From Parachlamydiaceae bacterium (GTDB taxonomy: Bacteria; Chlamydiota; Chlamydiia; Chlamydiales; Parachlamydiaceae): DNA of 10,559 nt. Positions 7,261 to 10,559 of the stretch are shown one piece after another; position 1 is the first letter of the stretch; each line of letters opens with the position of its first letter. The DNA lies in the NCBI GenBank assembly GCA_013815395.1, contig JACDGH010000069.1:1-10559 (forward strand), read 5' to 3'. The position numbers were made by a program, and so were the translations under genes. The notes beneath the pieces were generated by a model, which saw nothing but the letters and a program-made list of their open reading frames with translations, had not been told where the DNA came from and did no database searches.

Positions 7261-7265
7261 ACATA
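7247..7265. promoter_or_regulatory. Palindrome across the -10 box, possible operator
   Basis: TATGTATT (7247-7254) and AATACATA (7258-7265) are perfect 8-bp arms around TAG. The repeat spans the -10 element TAGAAT and the expected start site. A dimeric repressor bound here would block RNA polymerase. No regulator gene is adjacent, so the binding protein, if any, is unknown. Confidence 0.4.
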
Positions 7266-7296
7266 TTCTCTTAAGAAGATAACCTAAAGGAATTTT

Positions 7297-8082
7297 ATGA
7301 AAATTGATGAAAATTGCAGCTTGAGTGATGACGCAAAAAAAGGGTTTAAAACAAAAATATTTTCTCACAATATCCTAAGAGTTTTTCTTATTTTATTTTT
7401 TTCATGCAGTATTTTTACTCATAATTTTGCATCTGAGATCGAAACACCTATATTAGAAATAAATGAAGAAACTCCAATTGCAATAAGTATTGGCGGAATG
7501 TGTTATGTGGCCTTGGCTTTAAAGCATTATGGAATTAGAAAAGAAGCCTATCCATTTGATTGGGTTATTAGTCCGACTGCAAGTTTAATCAAAGTAATCA
7601 ATGAAGATTTCTTAAATTATTTCTCACCTGAATATATAGCTGGTGTGACTAACGTTTACACAGGTATTGCCTTCGTTCATGATTTCCCAAATTCTCTAAA
7701 AGAAGCTTATTATCCTGAAGCAGATCTTGAAAAAAACTATTCATCAGAAAAAGAAAGTGAACTGCAATGGAATTATGAAAAATATAATAGAAGAATAAAT
7801 AGATTTATAGCAGTTTTGTCTTCTGACAAGCCTGTTGTTCTCATAAGATCTGAAGCTACAAGAGAGGAGGCGTTATTAATCAGAGACCTATTTAGATTTA
7901 AATATCCACTATTGAATTTAAAGCTTGTCGTCATTAACCATAACCTTGAGGTGCACGGGGGAGTATGGAATGAAGAAGGAATTTTAAATTATTATCTTCC
8001 TACTGAAAGAAACGTTGATTACAACGGACCCGAATGGAAGCAAATAGTTAAAGATACAAATTTAATTAAGGATCCGATCTAG
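7297..8082 (+). CDS. Exported DUF1796 papain-like cysteine peptidase homologue
   Basis: This 261-residue protein belongs to the DUF1796 family, annotated as putative papain-like cysteine peptidase. The family core is clear: SIGGMCYVALALKHYGIR (64-81) has the candidate nucleophile Cys69, and AYPFDWVIS (84-92) follows. FVHDF (126-130) carries a candidate catalytic histidine at 128. YNRRINRF (163-170) and KPVVLIRSEATREEALLI (178-195) match the family's second half. A hydrophilic stretch of about 25 residues precedes a hydrophobic segment (27-42) and a possible cleavage after FAS (44-46). The protein could thus be exported or anchored. The start is supported by AAGGA 6 nt upstream, and the next methionine lies inside the catalytic motif. 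No substrate of the family is firmly known. A strong hairpin follows 49 bases downstream. Confidence 0.8.
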   Translation: MKIDENCSLSDDAKKGFKTKIFSHNILRVFLILFFSCSIFTHNFASEIETPILEINEETPIAISIGGMCYVALALKHYGIRKEAYPFDWVISPTASLIKVINEDFLNYFSPEYIAGVTNVYTGIAFVHDFPNSLKEAYYPEADLEKNYSSEKESELQWNYEKYNRRINRFIAVLSSDKPVVLIRSEATREEALLIRDLFRFKYPLLNLKLVVINHNLEVHGGVWNEEGILNYYLPTERNVDYNGPEWKQIVKDTNLIKDPI

Positions 8083-8130
8083 TACACGATTCCCTTCAAT
8101 TACCCGTTTTGGCTGCATCAAAATCCTGGA

Positions 8131-8190
8131 ATTGCAACAAAAAAAATGGGTCCATATTAGTCAATATGGACCCATTTTTTTTGTTGCAAT
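8131..8190. terminator. Bidirectional terminator, perfect 28-bp stem
   Basis: The arms 8131-8158 and 8163-8190 are perfectly complementary over 28 bp around a 4-nt loop (AGTC). The inner part (ATGGGTCCATATT) is a GC-containing stem followed by eight T on either strand, the layout of an intrinsic terminator working both ways. The outer part adds ATTGCAAC/GTTGCAAT, and pairing continues imperfectly to about 8126-8195. It lies 49 bases after the DUF1796 gene. The stem is longer than most terminators, so a repeat element is also possible. Confidence 0.65.
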
Positions 8191-8431
8191 CCCGGAAATT
8201 TTTACGCAAGCTATAATGAACAATTTAAGTGTAACGGTTTACTAGTCAGAAGGTGAAAAATGTGAGTAAAAATGGGCAAAAAGTGATAAACACGCATCGC
8301 GCATTTTTAACTTTGTTTTTAAAAAAAGTTAACTCAATCATTTTAAAACGATAGTCAAAGTTTTTTCCTTATTAAACATCTTGATTGAGGATAGGTTATA
8401 ATAAAGAGCCCATCTTGTTTTTACCAAAGCG

Positions 8432-8571
8432 CATTCAAAAAAATCGGTTTTTGGCAAAGAAAAATCATCCAACATTCGACGATCAAAATCGAACCCATGG
8501 ACCTATATTGGGTTGATTTTGATCGTCGAAAGTATGGGATTTCTCAAAGCCAAAATTCTGATTTTCGAATG
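8432..8571. repeat. About 140-bp imperfect palindrome (MITE-like)
   Basis: The core arms 8475-8497 and 8509-8530 pair over 22 positions with one bulged base, around an 11-nt loop. Pairing then continues outward with gaps: AAATC with GATTT, TTGGC (8451-8455) with GCCAA, and CATTC (8432-8436) with GAATG (8567-8571). Almost the whole 140 bases thus folds back on itself. Near-full-length palindromes of this size are typical of miniature inverted-repeat elements or of large RNA hairpins. No transposase gene or target-site duplication could be identified. Confidence 0.6.
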
Positions 8572-8673
8572 TATTTAGGTGTATCTTAATGAAATAAATA
8601 AACTTCGCACATCTGTTGATACTAATAACTATCAACCACAAGAAATTTTTTTGTAGCAAATGAGTAATTTTTT

Positions 8674-9333
8674 TCACAAAATATTTTTTACTAAAATTGT
8701 CTGATAACCTTCATAAATAATCGTCCATCCTTTTTCTAATAGGAATTCTATGATAAATTTACCCTTTCCACCATGGGGTAGATCGCAATCATCTACCATT
8801 ACAATGCTATCCGCGTGCAATTTTGGATATGCAGCCATGATTTCATATAGATGATGTTGTTGTGAAGGCAAGGGATTATTAAAATCGTAATCAAAGCTAT
8901 CTAGATATAAGAAATCAATAGACTGATTAAAGTCTTTCAAAAAAGATATAGAATCGCTGCAACAAAAAATAATAGAATCGGTAAATTTTATTGTGGAGAT
9001 TCGTGCATTTTCAATTGCTTGAGAGCTTATATCAACTGTAAATAACAAAGCATTATTTTGACTTGCCCAATCACCAAAGATAATAGTCGATCCCCCATCT
9101 CCTGAAAAATTCTTATCGCCATCTCTTGCTGTTCCAGTTTCGACTAATACTTTAGCTTGGCGATGTTTGAGAAGATCCAAAACCAATAAAAATGAAGAAT
9201 ATCTTCGATCGATTTTGAGAAGACGATTAGATAAATATTCTTCATTGGGAGGAAGATCTAATGCTTGAGTGAAATTGGAAGAGCAAAAACTAAGAGAATA
9301 TACGAGAGTTGTAAAGATTGACTTTATCTTCAT
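8674..9333 (-). CDS. Exported class I SAM-dependent methyltransferase-like protein
   Basis: This encodes a 219-residue protein. A signal-peptide-like N-terminus (basic MKIK, hydrophobic 6-19, possible cleavage after TQA at 22-24) precedes a Rossmann-type methyltransferase domain. Motif I is VETGTARDGDKN (64-75) with a following GDGGSTIIFG (78-87). The strand-end acidic residue that should bind the SAM ribose is Asp101 in FTVDIS (98-103). DSISFL (127-132), IDFLYLDSFD (139-148) and IVMVDDCDLP (177-186) match the later motifs of Methyltransf_24-like enzymes, whose DD pair often binds a metal. The substrate is unknown. Methyl transfer needs SAM from a cytosol, so the export signal is odd: it may be a membrane anchor, or the protein may work inside a host cell. 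No strong ribosome site is seen. Confidence 0.7.
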   Translation of the reverse strand: MKIKSIFTTLVYSLSFCSSNFTQALDLPPNEEYLSNRLLKIDRRYSSFLLVLDLLKHRQAKVLVETGTARDGDKNFSGDGGSTIIFGDWASQNNALLFTVDISSQAIENARISTIKFTDSIIFCCSDSISFLKDFNQSIDFLYLDSFDYDFNNPLPSQQHHLYEIMAAYPKLHADSIVMVDDCDLPHGGKGKFIIEFLLEKGWTIIYEGYQTILVKNIL

Positions 9334-9377
9334 TGAAAGCCTGAGGTTGAATTTTGTAAAAATATCATTTCAATAAA

Positions 9378-9406
9378 AGTGTACTTGTAAGTATATATTT
9401 TATCAA
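9378..9406 (-). promoter_or_regulatory. Possible promoter of the methyltransferase-like gene
   Basis: On the minus strand TTGATA (9406-9401) and TACACT (9383-9378) stand 17 bases apart, with five and four consensus matches. The predicted start is about 40 bases before the ATG at 9333. The match is moderate and the region is AT-rich. Confidence 0.3.
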
Positions 9407-9479
9407 CTCGATTTTTTTCTGTCCCCTTTCTTTCAAATGGTCTATTAATCTTATAAAAAAGAAATTATTCATGTTATTG

Positions 9480-9511
9480 CAATTTCTTGCGCCTACGGTA
9501 GCAAGAAGTTG
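9480..9511. repeat. Hairpin of 11 bp in the divergent spacer
   Basis: CAATTTCTTGC (9480-9490) and GCAAGAAGTTG (9501-9511) pair over 11 positions with one T-G wobble, around a 10-nt loop. No T-run follows, so it does not look like an intrinsic terminator. It may be a protein site or part of a longer repeat. Confidence 0.45.
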
Positions 9512-9639
9512 GAATGACATAAATAATTACAAAGAAAACGATAATTTACTTTAATTCATCAGTTTTAATTTTTTCATTTTACTTAGAAAATTTTTTTAGT
9601 CCTTGAATTTTGCTTCATATATACAAGGATACTATTCAT

Positions 9640-9708
9640 ATGCTGCTTTCTCGAAAAGTTTATTTAACTGTACTTTTTTTCTTATTTCTAGTACGGTTCT
9701 GCCTTTAG
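9640..9708 (+). pseudogene. 22-codon signal-peptide-like ORF, possibly a broken secreted gene
   Basis: An ATG with AAGG 11 nt upstream opens a 22-codon frame, MLLSRKVYLTVLFFLFLVRFCL, that ends in TAG. The composition (basic start, long hydrophobic core) is that of a signal peptide with no mature protein. A shift near 9691 would continue the reading with TVLPLVDLNNVFSRPRAF and about ten more codons. That is consistent with a frameshifted relic. It could also be a genuine tiny membrane peptide or chance in T-rich DNA. Confidence 0.25.
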
Positions 9709-9898
9709 TGGACCTTAACAACGTATTTTCTCGACCTAGAGCATTTTTTTTTCACCTAATAAGGAAATATTTTTCTTAGCAATTGTGCGTATTGAAAAAG
9801 GTAGAAGAACTTTTTTTAAATTTCTTTGCTTTCCTGCTTAGTCGAAATTTATGTGTGTCAATGTATCGAGATATTATTTTTTACAGACTGAGGATTTT

Positions 9899-10559
9899 AT
9901 GTTAAAATTAGGATATTATTTTAGGCTTATGATTCTAGCCTTTCTTTTGGGTGAGGCTGTTCCTTCCTTCAGTGCGCCTGATTTGACAATTATAGGCTTT
10001 TTTGAGCCAGAAGGGGGGATAGGAAAAGTTCCATTAAATATTTGTGAATGTTTAGGAGACAGTGTTTCGACAAACTTTATCGATACTTTAAGTAATTGTG
10101 ACTATTCTCACAAGGAACTGTCTCAATCCGTGTTTAATATTATAAATAATCCTGATCAAGAGCCTGGCAGAGTTGCTTTGCTGACTGATACGCTTTGGGA
10201 TATATGTAGAAAACCTGCCGATCAAGTGCCAAAAGATAGTATAGTTAAACTGGCCTATACAATGTTAGAAACAACGAAAATTCCCTCTATGTGGGTCACA
10301 ATATTAAATAATGAATTCGATGCTGTTGTTGTCCCAGATAAATTTCTGGTGCAGGTTTATCAAGACTGTGGGGTGACAATTCCTGTTTTCGTTTTACCTA
10401 TTCCAATGATATTGAAACCTTATCTTGATTATTCAGGTTCTAAACAACCCTTCAAAAAATTTATTTTTGGCGATGCATCAGCTAACAAAAATCCCAAAAT
10501 TGTTTTAGAAGCATTTGCTAAAGCTTTTAAAAATAATCCTCGCGTATCGCTCGTTCTGC
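9899..10559 (+). CDS. Exported GT4-like glycosyltransferase (5' part, cut by window end)
   Basis: The frame is open for 220 codons to the window edge, so the C-terminal donor-binding half is missing. GAGG 5 nt before the ATG supports the start. The first 26 residues look like a Sec signal: basic residues at 3 and 9, a hydrophobic core at 10-17 and cleavage after FSA (24-26). The mature part begins LTIIGFFEPEGGIGKVPLN (29-47), like the N-terminal nucleotide-fold loop of GT4 enzymes. FDAVVVPDKFLVQVY (140-154) followed by CGVTIPVFVLPIPM (157-170) is the typical end of the acceptor domain. DASANKNPKIVLEAFAKAF (192-210) matches the start of the donor domain. Cys49, Cys51, Cys67 and Cys103 may form disulphides. 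The sugar and acceptor are unknown. As with the divergent methyltransferase, export of an enzyme needing a cytosolic donor is unexpected. Confidence 0.65.
   Translation, partial: MLKLGYYFRLMILAFLLGEAVPSFSAPDLTIIGFFEPEGGIGKVPLNICECLGDSVSTNFIDTLSNCDYSHKELSQSVFNIINNPDQEPGRVALLTDTLWDICRKPADQVPKDSIVKLAYTMLETTKIPSMWVTILNNEFDAVVVPDKFLVQVYQDCGVTIPVFVLPIPMILKPYLDYSGSKQPFKKFIFGDASANKNPKIVLEAFAKAFKNNPRVSLVL

Larger units (their letters stand above)
6978..7296. other. Divergent AT-rich promoter region
   Basis: This 319-base region between two divergent starts contains no credible gene. It holds the ribosome site of the minus-strand gene next to 6977, a small inverted repeat AGAAAT/ATTTCT at 7047-7060, and the promoter and palindrome of the DUF1796 gene at 7232-7265. 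No confident promoter was found for the minus-strand gene. Confidence 0.6.
8083..8673. other. 591-base spacer with large palindromes, no gene
   Basis: I find no believable coding region. The spacer contains the hairpin at 8131-8190, a small inverted repeat TTAACTTT/AAAGTTAA at 8307-8332 and the long imperfect palindrome at 8432-8571. A stretch between the two large structures (8200-8430) has no recognisable feature. The density of inverted repeats suggests transcription termination plus at least one inserted or decaying repeat element. Confidence 0.6.
9334..9898. other. 565-base divergent spacer, at most a gene remnant
   Basis: This AT-rich spacer separates the divergent methyltransferase-like and glycosyltransferase-like genes. 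It contains the possible promoter of the minus-strand gene (9378-9406), a hairpin at 9480-9511 and the short signal-peptide-like reading frame at 9640-9708. Nothing else in it can be supported as a gene. Confidence 0.55.

Noticed and set aside
8131..8571. The two large palindromes as copies of one repeat, because both centres contain ATGGACC
   Set aside because: Only about seven bases are shared and the arms are otherwise unrelated, so a common origin is not supported.
8483..8677. 64-codon GTG-start frame on the minus strand overlapping the methyltransferase stop by 4 bases
   Set aside because: The overlap looks like translational coupling. However, half of the frame runs through the large palindrome, the composition is not protein-like, and no domain is seen.
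1..10559. CRISPR array, complete insertion sequence or toxin-antitoxin pair
   Set aside because: No regularly spaced direct repeats, no transposase-like protein and no small two-gene overlap of that type were found on either strand.

Overview
The window is AT-rich chromosomal DNA from a bacterium. It carries housekeeping genes on the left, with bacillithiol-type enzymes and a CorA metal channel, and a looser, very AT-rich right half of genes whose products begin with export signals. The mix of lineage-restricted membrane and secreted proteins, a membrane-anchored kinase-like protein, long intergenic gaps and many palindromic spacers suggests an intracellular bacterium. An environmental chlamydia (Parachlamydiaceae-like) is my best guess. 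No marker gene such as rRNA is present, so this placement is an inference of modest confidence.

Left half (1-5867). Positions 1-309 are non-coding and contain three copies of an 11-bp half-site, two of which form a perfect 22-bp palindrome. Then come a helical-repeat (TPR/PPR-like) protein (310-1347), a membrane-anchored kinase-like protein (1444-2346), and a BshB/LmbE-type zinc deacetylase (2447-3130). Converging on it is a two-gene minus-strand unit: corA (3604-4668) and a small three-helix membrane protein (3138-3587). Divergent from corA is bshA (4740-5867), a GT4 glycosyltransferase. BshA joins N-acetylglucosamine to L-malate and BshB deacetylates the product, so two of the three bacillithiol steps are encoded here. 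The cysteine-adding BshC is not in the window.

Right half (5868-10559). After a palindrome-rich spacer with a GC-richer open remnant, four genes encode proteins with N-terminal export signals. They are a six-cysteine protein of unknown function (6105-6977, minus), a DUF1796 papain-like cysteine peptidase homologue (7297-8082, plus), a class I methyltransferase-like protein (8674-9333, minus) and the 5' part of a GT4-like glycosyltransferase cut by the window edge (9899-10559, plus). Methyltransferases and glycosyltransferases need cytosolic co-substrates. Export signals on both therefore point either to membrane anchoring or to delivery into a host cell. This is the most interesting aspect of the window.

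The spacers of the right half hold large palindromes: a hairpin with perfect 28-bp arms (8131-8190), probably a bidirectional terminator, and a roughly 140-bp decayed palindrome (8432-8571) that resembles a miniature mobile element. A well-formed promoter for the DUF1796 gene has a 19-bp inverted repeat across its -10 box. No rRNA, tRNA, CRISPR array or intact insertion sequence was found.
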